A stretch of 64,000 nucleotides of DNA, taken from NCBI GenBank assembly GCA_041907665.1, contig JAYRGW010000003.1, positions 1-64,000 of the forward strand. Direction: 5' to 3'. Shown piece after piece: positions 15,295 to 25,049 of this stretch. The stretch is from JAAYUD01 sp041907665 (GTDB lineage: Bacteria > Bacteroidota > Bacteroidia > Bacteroidales > Bacteroidaceae). How positions within the stretch are numbered: the first letter of the stretch is position 1; each line of letters begins with the position of its first letter. A model generated the notes under the pieces. The model was given only the letters and a program-made list of their open reading frames with translations, did not search any database and was not told the DNA's origin. Both the position numbers and the translations under genes were made by a program.

Positions 15295-17352
15295 TTATTT
15301 GTCTGTGTTGGGAAAAGCGGATATTCTGAGCCTTGCCGCTCCCATGGGTATGAGAGTGATGTGCTCTTTGGTTCCTTTGGTAGCATCTTCGTCGGGTAGG
15401 ACACCACATAAACCCGTCTTGTCGGTTTTCCAGGATGGAACTCTACGGCCTGTAGCGCTTACTTGGATAGGAGATGATTGGGGCGTAAAAGGAAAATTGT
15501 CGGCAGGCCAAGCTTTTCTGGTTACCTTGAAATCTTTCAGAGGGTTACCCTTGGGGAGTACCAATGCAAAATTCCATGGGCTTGCAGGATATATTTCGGT
15601 GGTGGGCCATGCCGAGGCGTCGGCATTCTTCTGCCATTTCGAATCATCGATAGCTGTTGTGCGACTATCTTTCTTTACATTGTTCTCTTTGATATTGAGC
15701 GATAGTGTGAGCGGCCCGTAGTTGACGCTTACGCTATGCTTGTTGGCTTGCCACGTGCGCATGGTGAGTGTCATGGGCAGCGTGAGTTCTACTGCGTCCT
15801 TGTCGGACCATGTCCTTTCGATACGTACGTATTTGCCTGCTTCGCATACTGCTTTTACAGGCAGTCCATTGATCTTGATTCGAGCCTCTGTTGTCCATCT
15901 CGGTATTCTCAGATACAGTGGAAATACTACTTTTTGTTTGGTGCTGACTGTGATAATTGTCTTTTCGTCGAAAGGATAATTCGTCTCTTCGTGTAGAGTG
16001 ATTTGCTTGCCGTCGGCAACTTTCATGTGTGCGATGCAAGCACCGTATAGAGCTATTGCTGTGCCGTTGTCGGGGGTGGCAAGTACTAAATGCTCTGAAT
16101 AGTAGGGCCATCCCTGCGAATGGTTGTGCTGGCAACACCTGCTGCTGAATGGGTTCATCGACAGAAATGGTCCGCTATTGGCGATACCCGGATAATGGTT
16201 TTTGGAGTCGCTGACCACTTGATTGGGGCAGGTGATGTAGCGTAGCGACTTGAAGTCGGGCATGACTGCCGCCGGATATGAATTGAATGCTACATCTTCG
16301 CAATTCTCTGCCCAATAAGGATCGCCTGTGAAACGGAGCATGATCTCGTCTGAAGCCATCTGCTCTACCATGCCACAGGTCTCTATTCCTTGTCTGGGGT
16401 CTATGCAGCCCATTCGTGCATTCTCGTCTGCTCCGAACATACCTCCGGGTACTTGTCCGAATGCACGTCTGGCAAGTCGTTGGACGTTGTATGATGCCTG
16501 TAGCATATCGCTGTCTTTGGTAAGCATATAGTAAGTTGCTGGCTCTCTGAAACATTCGGCAATGTTTACGTTGTGACAGTTGGGCAATGTGGAAGGTTGA
16601 GTCCAGTCGGCGGTGTTTCGATGAATTTTTTGCATGAGGTCGATGAGAAAGGCATCGCCGGTATAATTGTAGAGCCACATGACGCTATAGAGATTGTCTC
16701 CACCCCGGCTGTTTTCCCAATAGTCTTTGAGGAAGTTGCTATCGGGAACACTCATTTCCCATTTGAAATAATTGGTCATCAGCGACAACACCCGAGGGTC
16801 TTGCGAGTGCTCGTAGTAAGATTGCAGGCATTCGAGCATTAGCATTTGTGCCCAAAGTTCGGGTTTGCCGTTCGAGATATTTGTCGGGCCGAAGAAACCA
16901 TTGGGTTGTTGACTTTTGAAAACGCCTTCGAACCATATCTGGGTTTCGGCTATCATCTTTTTGTCATTCAATATATAGGCCAGGTCACTGTAACCTTTGA
17001 GCCAGTAGGGTACCTCTTCCCATCCGTGGTCTCCATTTTGAGTGAGCCAGGCATTGTTGTTCTTGTCAAGCCATGCGCTTATTTCTCCCAGATGTCCGGT
17101 GAGCCCGTCGCGTTGCAGTTCGAGGTATCTTCCGATCCAGCTCTGCGGCCTAATACTCCCCACCGGCAGTTTGATGAATGCCGTGGGCAGTAGGGGGGAA
17201 CGGCTACTTGTATAGTTCACATTCGTACAGTCGGTAGGAGGGCGGCTTACGACGGATGTTTTGGTAACGGGATTTCCTGCTTGTGCTACAACTCCACAGT
17301 TGATAGCGATGAGCAGTAATCCCATTCGAAAGGCCGTAAAAGTTACTTTCAT
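15295..17352 (-). CDS. GH127-type (DUF1680) beta-L-arabinofuranosidase-like enzyme, exported
   Basis: A 685-residue exported hydrolase (signal peptide to about residue 26, VVAQA). It matches the DUF1680/GH127 group by the opening LPVGSIRPQSWIGRYLELQ and DGLTGHLGE, a helical barrel core, and the metal/catalytic cysteine sites ETCGMVEQ and SRCCQHNHSQGWPYY. In characterised GH127 enzymes a cysteine acts as nucleophile next to a zinc held by Glu and three Cys; both segments are kept here. Activity may be on beta-L-arabinofuranosides or another sugar, since the DUF1680 group is diverse. The aldose 1-epimerase gene ends 10 bases upstream, forming an operon. The C-terminal region is beta-rich as usual. 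Confidence 0.85.
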   Translation of the reverse strand: MKVTFTAFRMGLLLIAINCGVVAQAGNPVTKTSVVSRPPTDCTNVNYTSSRSPLLPTAFIKLPVGSIRPQSWIGRYLELQRDGLTGHLGEISAWLDKNNNAWLTQNGDHGWEEVPYWLKGYSDLAYILNDKKMIAETQIWFEGVFKSQQPNGFFGPTNISNGKPELWAQMLMLECLQSYYEHSQDPRVLSLMTNYFKWEMSVPDSNFLKDYWENSRGGDNLYSVMWLYNYTGDAFLIDLMQKIHRNTADWTQPSTLPNCHNVNIAECFREPATYYMLTKDSDMLQASYNVQRLARRAFGQVPGGMFGADENARMGCIDPRQGIETCGMVEQMASDEIMLRFTGDPYWAENCEDVAFNSYPAAVMPDFKSLRYITCPNQVVSDSKNHYPGIANSGPFLSMNPFSSRCCQHNHSQGWPYYSEHLVLATPDNGTAIALYGACIAHMKVADGKQITLHEETNYPFDEKTIITVSTKQKVVFPLYLRIPRWTTEARIKINGLPVKAVCEAGKYVRIERTWSDKDAVELTLPMTLTMRTWQANKHSVSVNYGPLTLSLNIKENNVKKDSRTTAIDDSKWQKNADASAWPTTEIYPASPWNFALVLPKGNPLKDFKVTRKAWPADNFPFTPQSSPIQVSATGRRVPSWKTDKTGLCGVLPDEDATKGTKEHITLIPMGAARLRISAFPNTDK

Positions 17353-17362
17353 GGTACTTGCT

Positions 17363-18484
17363 TTATTTTTCGACCGAGAACTTGAAGATGCACTCGCTAT
17401 GATACTTCTGCCCCGGGCGCAAGACAGCCGATGGCCATTGTGGCTTGTTGGGAGAGTCGGGATATTTCTGTGTCTCTAGACAGACAGAAGCTCTTTTGTT
17501 GTAAGTGATGCCGTGTTTACCTTTGATTGTTCCATCTAAGAAATTTCCGGCATAGAACTGTATTCCCGGTTCGTTGGTGTATACGTCGAGTGTGATACCT
17601 GTCTTTGCAGATTTGAGTGTGGCACATTTCTGTTTGATGTCGCCTTTTGTGTTGAGTACCCAATTGTGGTCGTATCCATGTCCATTTTTGAGCTGTTCGA
17701 AATGAGCATCGATATACTTGCCTATTGCGGTAGGAGTTCGGAAGTCCATAGGTGTGCCTTTGACCGGTAGATTCTTTCCGTTGGTCATGAAGGTGGTGTC
17801 TACGGGAGTGAAACTATCGGCATGAATGGTCAATAGATGCTGCGCGTTGCTTTGTGCGTCGCCATCGAGGTTGAAGTACGAGTGGTTGGTCATATTAACC
17901 ACCGTAGGCTTGTCTGTAGTAGCTTCGTAATTGATATCGATAGCATTGTCGTCTGTCAACTTCATCGTTACCTTGCAGGTGATATTGCCCGGAAATCCTT
18001 CTTCTCCATCCTTGGACTTGTATGTCAGTTGCAGTGTCTGCGCATCTATCTGATCGGCATCGTATACTTGGTATTGGAATCCCTTCGGACCGCCGTGCAG
18101 ACAGTGTCCGTAGTTGTTCTGTGGCAATTGGTATGTCTTTCCGTCCAATACGAACTTGCCTTTATTAATACGATTGGCATAACGCCCGATGCTTGCACCG
18201 AAATCGGAAGGTATGTTGATGTAATCTTTAATATTGTCGAAACCCAGTACTACATCCTTCATCTTTCCCGTCTTGTCGGGAACTACGATGGAAACGATGC
18301 GCCCACCAAAGTTAGTGACACATACTTCCATGTTGTTCTTGTTTTTCAAGACGAAGAGGTTGGTCTGTTTGTTGTTGACGACTGTCTCAAAATTCTTTTT
18401 CGACAATCCCGATTCGGTTTTGTCATTGGTGTTACAAGCTGAAAGGAGCAACGGCAATAATGCCCATAAAAAAACTTTTCTCAT
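17363..18484 (-). CDS. galM: Aldose 1-epimerase (galactose mutarotase), lipoprotein
   Basis: A 373-residue mutarotase. A lipobox LLLSAC with C17 marks it as a lipoprotein, so it works outside the cytoplasm, unlike the classical enzyme. Family motifs: NFGGRIVS, GRYANRI, HCLHGGPKGF with a substrate histidine, NMTNHSYFNL with the catalytic histidine, and CLETQKYPDSPNKP with the catalytic glutamate. It interconverts the alpha and beta anomers of free aldoses. It is first in an operon with the GH127-type gene (10-base gap), which fits anomer conversion of released sugar. It is divergent from the DUF4965-type gene. Confidence 0.92.
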   Translation of the reverse strand: MRKVFLWALLPLLLSACNTNDKTESGLSKKNFETVVNNKQTNLFVLKNKNNMEVCVTNFGGRIVSIVVPDKTGKMKDVVLGFDNIKDYINIPSDFGASIGRYANRINKGKFVLDGKTYQLPQNNYGHCLHGGPKGFQYQVYDADQIDAQTLQLTYKSKDGEEGFPGNITCKVTMKLTDDNAIDINYEATTDKPTVVNMTNHSYFNLDGDAQSNAQHLLTIHADSFTPVDTTFMTNGKNLPVKGTPMDFRTPTAIGKYIDAHFEQLKNGHGYDHNWVLNTKGDIKQKCATLKSAKTGITLDVYTNEPGIQFYAGNFLDGTIKGKHGITYNKRASVCLETQKYPDSPNKPQWPSAVLRPGQKYHSECIFKFSVEK

Positions 18485-18832
18485 GATATTTCTTCTATAA
18501 ATTAGTAACTGATTGTCTTATCAAAATATATAGTGTAGTATGCTTTGATTTTAGGCCGTTACAAACTAAATAAAAAATAGTGATTGAGTGATGATAAAAA
18601 GTGATAAAAAATATTCGTCAGATGTAAATAGACCAGATATTACTCTTTTTTGAATATATTTTATCCTTCATTCTTTTCAATAAATCGTTATTTTGCATTG
18701 TCTATTGCATGTTATTGTATAAATTGCAACAGAAAGCCGTGTTTTCTTTTTATTGGTTATTGCGAAAGGTCAGAAAGCTCGTATTGAAGATAAATTTTGA
18801 TGATAATAATAAATTCAAGTGAAAGACAATTT
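18485..18832. other. Divergent intergenic region between galM and the DUF4965-type gene
   Basis: About 350 AT-rich bases that must carry both promoters. A short tandem motif (GTGATGATAAAAA then GTGATAAAAAA near 18586-18610) could be a regulator site, but no consensus promoter box was certain on either strand. Confidence 0.4.
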
Positions 18833-21364
18833 ATGAAAAGAAATGTATTAATGACAGCTGCTTTGCTCGTCGGCATGATATGCCAGGCCCAAACAGCTGC
18901 GGTATTCAAACCTTATAGAGATACGAAGCTGCGTTTACCTTCGGTTCCTCTCCTTGTTTCGGATCCTTATTTTTCGATATGGTCGCCTTACGATAGATTG
19001 TCGGATGGTTCTACCAAACATTGGACAGACGCTGAGAAACCTCTATCGGGCATCGTACGTGTAGACGGCAAGTCTTATCGTTTTATGGGCGAAGAGCAAC
19101 GTCCTGTATTAGAAACCATTCTTCCCATGTCTGATGAACAGGCTTGGGAGGCTCAGTATGCTCGAACCAAACCGGTGGGAGAATGGCAGCGGATAGATTA
19201 TGATGCACAAGGATGGACGAATGGCAATGCCGCTTTTGGCTCTTCCGAAATGTCGCATGTTGCGACACAATGGGGCGGAGACAATACCGATATTTATATT
19301 CGCCGTACTTTCAATCTGAATGACAAACTCGACCTCTCGAAAGATTGGTATCTACGTTACTCGCATGACGATGTGTTTGAATTGTACATTAACGGACGAC
19401 AAGTAGTATCGACGGGAGAAACATGGAAAGAGGGTGTAGTGTTGAAGTTGACAGAAGAGATGAAGAAAATGTTGCACCGCGGAAAGAATTTGATCGCCGC
19501 GCACTGTCATAATACAACTGGTGGGGCTTATGTCGATTTCGGTTTGTATTGCGATACTGCTAAGGTCACTGTGCCAATGGAAGTGGCAAAACAAAAGTCG
19601 GTGAATGTATTGGCTACTTCGTCTTACTATACTTTCACTTGTGGTCCTGTTTTGTTAGATGTCGTTTTCACAGCTCCACAACTTATCGACAATCTGGATT
19701 TGCTTTCTACACCGATAAATTATATATCATACAGGGTACGTTCATTAGATAAGAAATCGCATAATGTTCAGCTGTACGTTGCCACAACTCCTGAGATTGC
19801 TGTCAACGAACCCAGTCAACCTACTGTTTCGACATGCTTATCGAAGAATGGAATAGATTATGTAAAGGCCGGAACAATTGATCAACCGATTTGTGCCAAG
19901 AAGGGTGATGGTATTTGTATCGACTGGGGATATGCTTACCTGGCCGGAATTGATGGAAAAGACAATCAGATAAGCTTGGGCGATTGTAGAAAGATGAAAC
20001 AAACGTTTGTAAATCAAGGGGCATTGCTCCCGAGCAGTAAACAATGGATAAGCCGTAAGCTGTCCGATATGCCTGCTATGGCGTATGCCCACAATTTCGG
20101 AGAAGTCGGGAAAGAAGGAAAGTCGGGCTATCTGATGGTAGGCTATGACGATATCTATTCGCTGGAATATATGTATGATAGGCGTATGGCTTATTGGAAG
20201 CACGATGGTAAAGTAGATATTTTTCAGGCTTTTGAGAAGCTCAGAGATAACTATCAATCTATTATGGATCAATGCCAGGCTCTTGACAAACAAATTTATG
20301 ACGATGCATTCAATGCCGGTGGTGAAAAATATGCAGAGATTTGCTCGGGCTCTTACCGGCAGGTCATATCTGCTCATAAACTGTTTACTGATAACCAAGG
20401 GCATCTTTTGTTTTTCTCGAAAGAGAACAATAGCAACGGTTGTGTCAATACAGTCGATCTGACTTATCCATCCGCTCCACTCTTTCTTGTTTACAACCCC
20501 GATTTGGAAAAGGCGATGATGACAAGTATATTTGAGTATAGTCGTTCTGGAAGATGGACCAAACCCTTTGCAGCTCACGATTTGGGAACTTATCCGATTG
20601 CCAACGGACAGGTGTACGGAGGAGATATGCCACTCGAGGAAACTGGCAATATGCTTACGTTGGCAGCATCAATCTCCAAGATCGAGGGTAACACCGATTA
20701 CGTAAAACAATATTGGGACTTGCTGACTACCTGGACCGACTACCTCGTCGAGAATGGTCAAGATCCTACTAACCAACTTTGTACGGACGATTTTGCAGGG
20801 CACTGGGCACACAACGCCAATCTCTCCGTAAAAGCGATTATGGGAATTGCAGGCTACAGTGAGATGGCTCGGATGCAAGGACTGCCTGAAGTTGCCGATA
20901 AATATGCTACGATAGCACAGAAAATGGCTATGAAATGGGAGAATATGGCTGCTGAAGGTGATCATTACCGATTGGCTTTCGATAGAGCTGATACCTGGAG
21001 CCAGAAGTATAACATGGTTTGGGATAAAATGTGGAAACTAAATATGTTTCCCAATGGAGCGATGGATAAGGAAGTGAACTATTATCTAGGCAAACAAAAC
21101 GCATACGGATTGCCTTTGGACTGCCGTAAAGATTATACGAAATCCGACTGGGTGATGTGGACTGCAGCGATGGCTTCGGATAAAGCCACATTCCAACGTT
21201 TTGTCGATCCTATTTATAAATACATTAACGAGACTTCTTCCAGAGTACCTATCAGCGATTGGCACGATACGGTAACAGCTAAGATGATGGCATTCAAGGC
21301 ACGCTCCGTAATAGGCGGCTATTGGATGAAAGTGCTCATGGATAAAGAATTGCAGAAAAAATAA
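18833..21364 (+). CDS. DUF5127/DUF4965/DUF1793 (glutaminase A-like) exported protein
   Basis: An 843-residue exported protein of the so-called glutaminase domain family. I start it at MKRNVLMTAALLVGMICQAQ (18833), which gives a clean signal peptide; an in-frame ATG 36 bases upstream is less likely. Recognisable stretches are LRLPSVPLLVSDPYFSIWSPYDRLSDG near the N-terminus, a beta-sandwich insert with IYIRRTFNL, and the helical barrel-like C-terminal half with DDFAGHWAHNANLSVKAI and GLPLDCRKDYTKSDWVMWTAAM. Fungal relatives are annotated as glutaminases, but the Bacteroides members sit among glycosidases and their activity is not settled. The convergent neighbour is separated by two hairpins. 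Confidence 0.82.
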   Translation: MKRNVLMTAALLVGMICQAQTAAVFKPYRDTKLRLPSVPLLVSDPYFSIWSPYDRLSDGSTKHWTDAEKPLSGIVRVDGKSYRFMGEEQRPVLETILPMSDEQAWEAQYARTKPVGEWQRIDYDAQGWTNGNAAFGSSEMSHVATQWGGDNTDIYIRRTFNLNDKLDLSKDWYLRYSHDDVFELYINGRQVVSTGETWKEGVVLKLTEEMKKMLHRGKNLIAAHCHNTTGGAYVDFGLYCDTAKVTVPMEVAKQKSVNVLATSSYYTFTCGPVLLDVVFTAPQLIDNLDLLSTPINYISYRVRSLDKKSHNVQLYVATTPEIAVNEPSQPTVSTCLSKNGIDYVKAGTIDQPICAKKGDGICIDWGYAYLAGIDGKDNQISLGDCRKMKQTFVNQGALLPSSKQWISRKLSDMPAMAYAHNFGEVGKEGKSGYLMVGYDDIYSLEYMYDRRMAYWKHDGKVDIFQAFEKLRDNYQSIMDQCQALDKQIYDDAFNAGGEKYAEICSGSYRQVISAHKLFTDNQGHLLFFSKENNSNGCVNTVDLTYPSAPLFLVYNPDLEKAMMTSIFEYSRSGRWTKPFAAHDLGTYPIANGQVYGGDMPLEETGNMLTLAASISKIEGNTDYVKQYWDLLTTWTDYLVENGQDPTNQLCTDDFAGHWAHNANLSVKAIMGIAGYSEMARMQGLPEVADKYATIAQKMAMKWENMAAEGDHYRLAFDRADTWSQKYNMVWDKMWKLNMFPNGAMDKEVNYYLGKQNAYGLPLDCRKDYTKSDWVMWTAAMASDKATFQRFVDPIYKYINETSSRVPISDWHDTVTAKMMAFKARSVIGGYWMKVLMDKELQKK

Positions 21365-21440
21365 GACTGAATAATAAGAACGTTGTTGGAACATGCTATC
21401 AGTGTTTCGAACAATGTTTGTAGTGTCGCTTTATATAATA

Positions 21441-21477
21441 TTATCGCCGAAACCAAAGAGACAGGTTTCGGCGATAA
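21441..21477. terminator. Hairpin terminator after the DUF4965-type gene
   Basis: Perfect 14-bp stem, 21441-21454 with 21464-21477, in the gap between convergent genes. Confidence 0.7.
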
Positions 21478-21502
21478 AGAGAGAGAGAGTTTAATTCTGA
21501 AG

Positions 21503-21543
21503 ACCGGTAAGACATGATCTATGATGGATGATGTCTTGCCGGT
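21503..21543. terminator. Second hairpin, likely terminator of the minus-strand barrel gene
   Basis: A 13-bp stem with one G-T pair, 21503-21515 with 21531-21543, just beyond the end of the minus-strand gene. It may act in both directions. Confidence 0.55.
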
Positions 21544-21555
21544 TTGTTCTTGAGT

Positions 21556-23883
21556 CTATTTGGTGTTCTTTATTGTTCCCGCGTCGTTGTCCGAATTGTT
21601 CAATTGTTTTTCTGCTGCCTTGTATTTGCGCCCGAAACTGATGTTCCAAGAAAATGTCGCTACAACGAGGCGAGAGCTTTCGCGCAGATACCACGTATTG
21701 TAAGATGGGGCGTATTTGTTCCAATTCTTAGTAGGTCGGTTATAACTATTGCGTCCGGCAAAAGGGTTGAAAGTAGTGATACCAAAACTCATGTCTTTGT
21801 GTTTGTATTTTAGTGATAACATGTGGATGTTTTCTCCGTAAGTTAGTGTCTCCCCATAAAAATCGTTTTGGTGGCTGTAAATTTCGAATGATGAGGTGAA
21901 ATGTTTGTATACCACCGATGCGCCTGCACGATAATACCAATTGGTGTATGTATGGTGATAATCTGTGCCTTTGCTGTCAAAGTAGCTCATTCCTCCTGTG
22001 AAGTTGAAATTCACGATGTCTTTGATAGGTCCGAACTGTAGGTTGATTTCCGAATTCACCTTCTGCCAGTTTTGTTGATTGAGTGTGGTGCGTATGAATT
22101 TGTTGTTCTCGCGTAGTGTCTCTTCCATGATGGGATTGCCCTGGTACATATAGAAAAGATTGATTCCACTTGATAATAACCCTTTATGCCATTGGGCATA
22201 GAGAGAATTGCTCCATGCGTGTGATACTTTAAGATTGGGGTTGCCTCGACGTATTTGCAAAGAGTCGATTATTTGTTCTACGTTGCTTAAATCTGATAAG
22301 CTTGGGGTGTTGTAATAAAGTTCGCTTGACAGTCTGATCGATGCCTTGTCAGAAAAAGTGTATCCCAATTTGGCCTTTGGGTAGAAAATAAATTTGTGGT
22401 ATGTATTGTTGTCTTGTTGTGTCCAGAAATAGCTGAGGTACGATCCCAATGAGTAATTGAGTTGTTTGCTTTGGCCTTTGTATTCTATAAAACTTGCCGA
22501 TCGCCCTTCGTGCATATTGGTGTTGGTATTGATGGTGCCTAGATACTGGTTGCCGGTATACGATTGCGAATAGCGCGTGCCGATGCAGATAGACTGAGAA
22601 GCATTGATGCCTTTCTCGTATATGGCTTCTGCGATCAACGAATATTTCTTGCCATTGATTTTCGAATAAATATCGGTAGCGATTGTTTCGTCTTTGGTCT
22701 CGGTATAGTTGCGACGGTTTCGAGTATCGATGTAAGTCCCTACGATATCCAATATAAGATGTTGACGATTTTTATAGTTGCGTTGAAAATACAGATCGAG
22801 AGAAGGGGTCATAGAAGAGTTTTTGGTACAGTCGACCATAGAAACGCTGTTGTTTCTGTCTGTTTCGGGGAACAGCAGGCTTCTTGTGTCAATCTTTTGA
22901 TTGTAGTAAAACGCATTTAATGTTGCATTAAAAAACCACTTTTCGCCTTCCTGATAGTTATAGTAGAAGCTTAACGGAGCATGGTCTTCGATGAAGGTGC
23001 TGGGAGTGCCTTCTTCTTTACGGGTAAAAGACGTTCCATTCTCAAAGTTGAATGTTTCTGAGTTTTTTCTCCAATAGCCTTTTAGATTACGGTACGAGCC
23101 ATAGATATCCATTCCGAATTCGGACTTTTGACGATTGAATTTGAATGTCAGTTCATCCTCTCCGAATCCGGTGAAAGGCGAATTTTCTAAATTGGCCGCT
23201 ATATATCCTCCGGATATGGCACGCTTGGTGATGTAATCGATAACTGCTGCTACATTTTCTCCATATCGCATCGAAGGATTGTCATGATACTCAACGCGTA
23301 TAATATCTTCGGGGCGTAGTGCTTTTATTTGTTGAATTTCGGCTTTAACGCCATTGATGCGTAGCTGCACTTCGCCCTGGCTGGACGATGTGATGGAATT
23401 GCGCACCGGATCGACCGTTAACTGATTGAGATGCATCTGCCAGAGTAGCTCGATTGCATTGGTTGATGCTTTGATTTGATAAGCGCTTGGAAGTACAATT
23501 TTCTTCTCGAATCCGTTGATGACGTGCGAGCCTTTGATTACAACCTCATTCAAGGCGATAGATGCCGAGTCCATTTTAATATCTCCCAGGTCGGTGTTGC
23601 GCGAAAGGGATGGAAGTTGAATGATTCGGTTGGTGTATCCTATGCTCGAAAGGCAGATTCTATAATTACCCGGTTGTACATTGTTCATTCGAAAATGCCC
23701 CGCTTGGTCTGCTACACATCCGGTGACAAATGATGAATCTGTTTTTTGCAATACAATATTTGCATACTCGACTGCTACTTTTTCGGATGTGACATGTCCT
23801 TTGATATAATATTCTTGAGCATGAGCTGAAAGTGTTGCGCTAATGGCAATAAAAAGCAATTTAGTCTTGTGTAACCACTTCAT
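21556..23883 (-). CDS. TonB-linked outer membrane beta-barrel protein
   Basis: A 775-residue outer-membrane protein. It has a signal peptide (to about residue 22, LSAHA), a carboxypeptidase-regulatory-like domain (YYIKGHVTSEKVAVEYANIVL..., residues 25-110), a plug-like region (VQLRINGVKAEIQQIKALRPEDIIRVEYHDNPSMRYG) and a C-terminal barrel ending in an aromatic-rich strand (WNISFGRKYKAAEKQL then a short tail). It resembles the 'outer membrane beta-barrel family' of Bacteroidetes, not a SusC protein, and lacks a SusD neighbour. It may take up an unknown ligand. The very short tail after the last strand is usual. It is a single gene, convergent with the gene at 18833. Confidence 0.82.
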   Translation of the reverse strand: MKWLHKTKLLFIAISATLSAHAQEYYIKGHVTSEKVAVEYANIVLQKTDSSFVTGCVADQAGHFRMNNVQPGNYRICLSSIGYTNRIIQLPSLSRNTDLGDIKMDSASIALNEVVIKGSHVINGFEKKIVLPSAYQIKASTNAIELLWQMHLNQLTVDPVRNSITSSSQGEVQLRINGVKAEIQQIKALRPEDIIRVEYHDNPSMRYGENVAAVIDYITKRAISGGYIAANLENSPFTGFGEDELTFKFNRQKSEFGMDIYGSYRNLKGYWRKNSETFNFENGTSFTRKEEGTPSTFIEDHAPLSFYYNYQEGEKWFFNATLNAFYYNQKIDTRSLLFPETDRNNSVSMVDCTKNSSMTPSLDLYFQRNYKNRQHLILDIVGTYIDTRNRRNYTETKDETIATDIYSKINGKKYSLIAEAIYEKGINASQSICIGTRYSQSYTGNQYLGTINTNTNMHEGRSASFIEYKGQSKQLNYSLGSYLSYFWTQQDNNTYHKFIFYPKAKLGYTFSDKASIRLSSELYYNTPSLSDLSNVEQIIDSLQIRRGNPNLKVSHAWSNSLYAQWHKGLLSSGINLFYMYQGNPIMEETLRENNKFIRTTLNQQNWQKVNSEINLQFGPIKDIVNFNFTGGMSYFDSKGTDYHHTYTNWYYRAGASVVYKHFTSSFEIYSHQNDFYGETLTYGENIHMLSLKYKHKDMSFGITTFNPFAGRNSYNRPTKNWNKYAPSYNTWYLRESSRLVVATFSWNISFGRKYKAAEKQLNNSDNDAGTIKNTK

Positions 23884-24069
23884 AATTATTGTTTATTCGT
23901 TTCTTTTTAGACGGTACCGTTAAGATTTCCGTTGCATCAAAAAAAGGAATTTAATAATTGTTTATGGTATGTCGCTAATTTTTAGAATTGGTGTTGTAAT
24001 AAGTTAATAGACTCTCATTAAAGGATAATATATTGGTTTAGTATAGCTAGTGGTGGTTTGCGAGAATAT

Positions 24070-24612
24070 TTAATATTTCCTTTGTAGAAGATCTTTAGGC
24101 AGCATACCGAATTGCTTTTTGAAACATTTGGTAAAATAAGAAGATGAGGAAAATCCGAGTTGTTCCGAAACTTCGGCTATTTTATGGCCTTGTTGTAGAA
24201 GTACTATTGCTCTATTCATCTTTGTCGTTTTAATATATTCATGAGGTGAGATACCAAATATGAATTTAACTTTTCGGAAAAGACAGGAACGGCTCATATA
24301 GAGTTCTTCCGACAACGTGTCGATGGAAAAATTTTCGTCGGCTAAATGATTGGACAATATACTGTCAAGTCTTTGGACGAAGGGAAGATCTTTTTTTAGG
24401 GGAGCATTCTCTGCATTGGAGGGACAATAATTATTGTTATTTTTAAAACATTTGATCAGCCGACATATAGACTGTTGCAGCAGCTGTAAGTTTTCGATTG
24501 GTGTATAAGTCTTTTGTATGTATTCTGTATCTATAATCTTCGAATCTGATATTTTTGCCTGTAATAAAGCAAAAGGAACGTCGTCATTTATGAAAATTAA
24601 TCCAAGTTTCAT
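24070..24612 (-). CDS. Short AraC-type regulator, possibly the remnant of a hybrid two-component protein
   Basis: A 180-residue protein whose last 105 residues are a good AraC DNA-binding domain (FSIDTLSEELYMSRSCLFRKV, then KIAEVSEQLGFSSSSYFTKCF and PKDLL). The residues before it (PFALLQAKISDSKIID... EYIQKTYTPIENLQLL) can be read as a shortened receiver C-terminal end, where PxxLLTAK and KPF would stand in a normal receiver; the phospho-acceptor half is missing. That suggests the tail of a hybrid two-component system such as those that control polysaccharide loci, but no sensor sequence was found in the 400 bases upstream. It could also be a genuine small regulator. The adjacent GH2-SusCD locus has its own sigma/anti-sigma pair. 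Confidence 0.7.
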   Translation of the reverse strand: MKLGLIFINDDVPFALLQAKISDSKIIDTEYIQKTYTPIENLQLLQQSICRLIKCFKNNNNYCPSNAENAPLKKDLPFVQRLDSILSNHLADENFSIDTLSEELYMSRSCLFRKVKFIFGISPHEYIKTTKMNRAIVLLQQGHKIAEVSEQLGFSSSSYFTKCFKKQFGMLPKDLLQRKY

Positions 24613-25049
24613 TTTGTACTTTTTTATTTAAAGAAAGGTGTAGCAGTCTCATTCTATGGCCTTGTGTTCGAAACGGTAGATCTATCGTTTGTCCATTGCA
24701 TCTGATCCATTATGATTAAACATTCTGTATCAGAATCATTGGTCTGAAAGGTGTGATCGATAATTCAATCATTGTCTTTATCGTCGAAAGACTATATTAA
24801 CAAAATTCCAGTTTACTAAATCTTTTGATCATGGGCATGTTCCTGATATATACTATTGTGTATAAGTAAAATATTCATCGGGAGGTTTCATCACAGTTGG
24901 AATACTCGTTACGATGATAGGATTCTTGTATTTTTCTCACTATACAAAAGTGCCCTCCGATAGATGTGTGACTCTTGGACAATTGTTATTGGAGCAACTC
25001 AAAATGGATACCAAAAGCATAAGTAAACCGGAAAAAAACTATCATGTTT
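24613..25049. other. Gap between the short AraC gene and the GH2 gene
   Basis: About 440 bases without a supported gene. The 63-residue plus-strand frame at 24914-25105 runs into the GH2 gene antisense and is not believed. No promoter consensus or repeat was evident. Confidence 0.45.
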
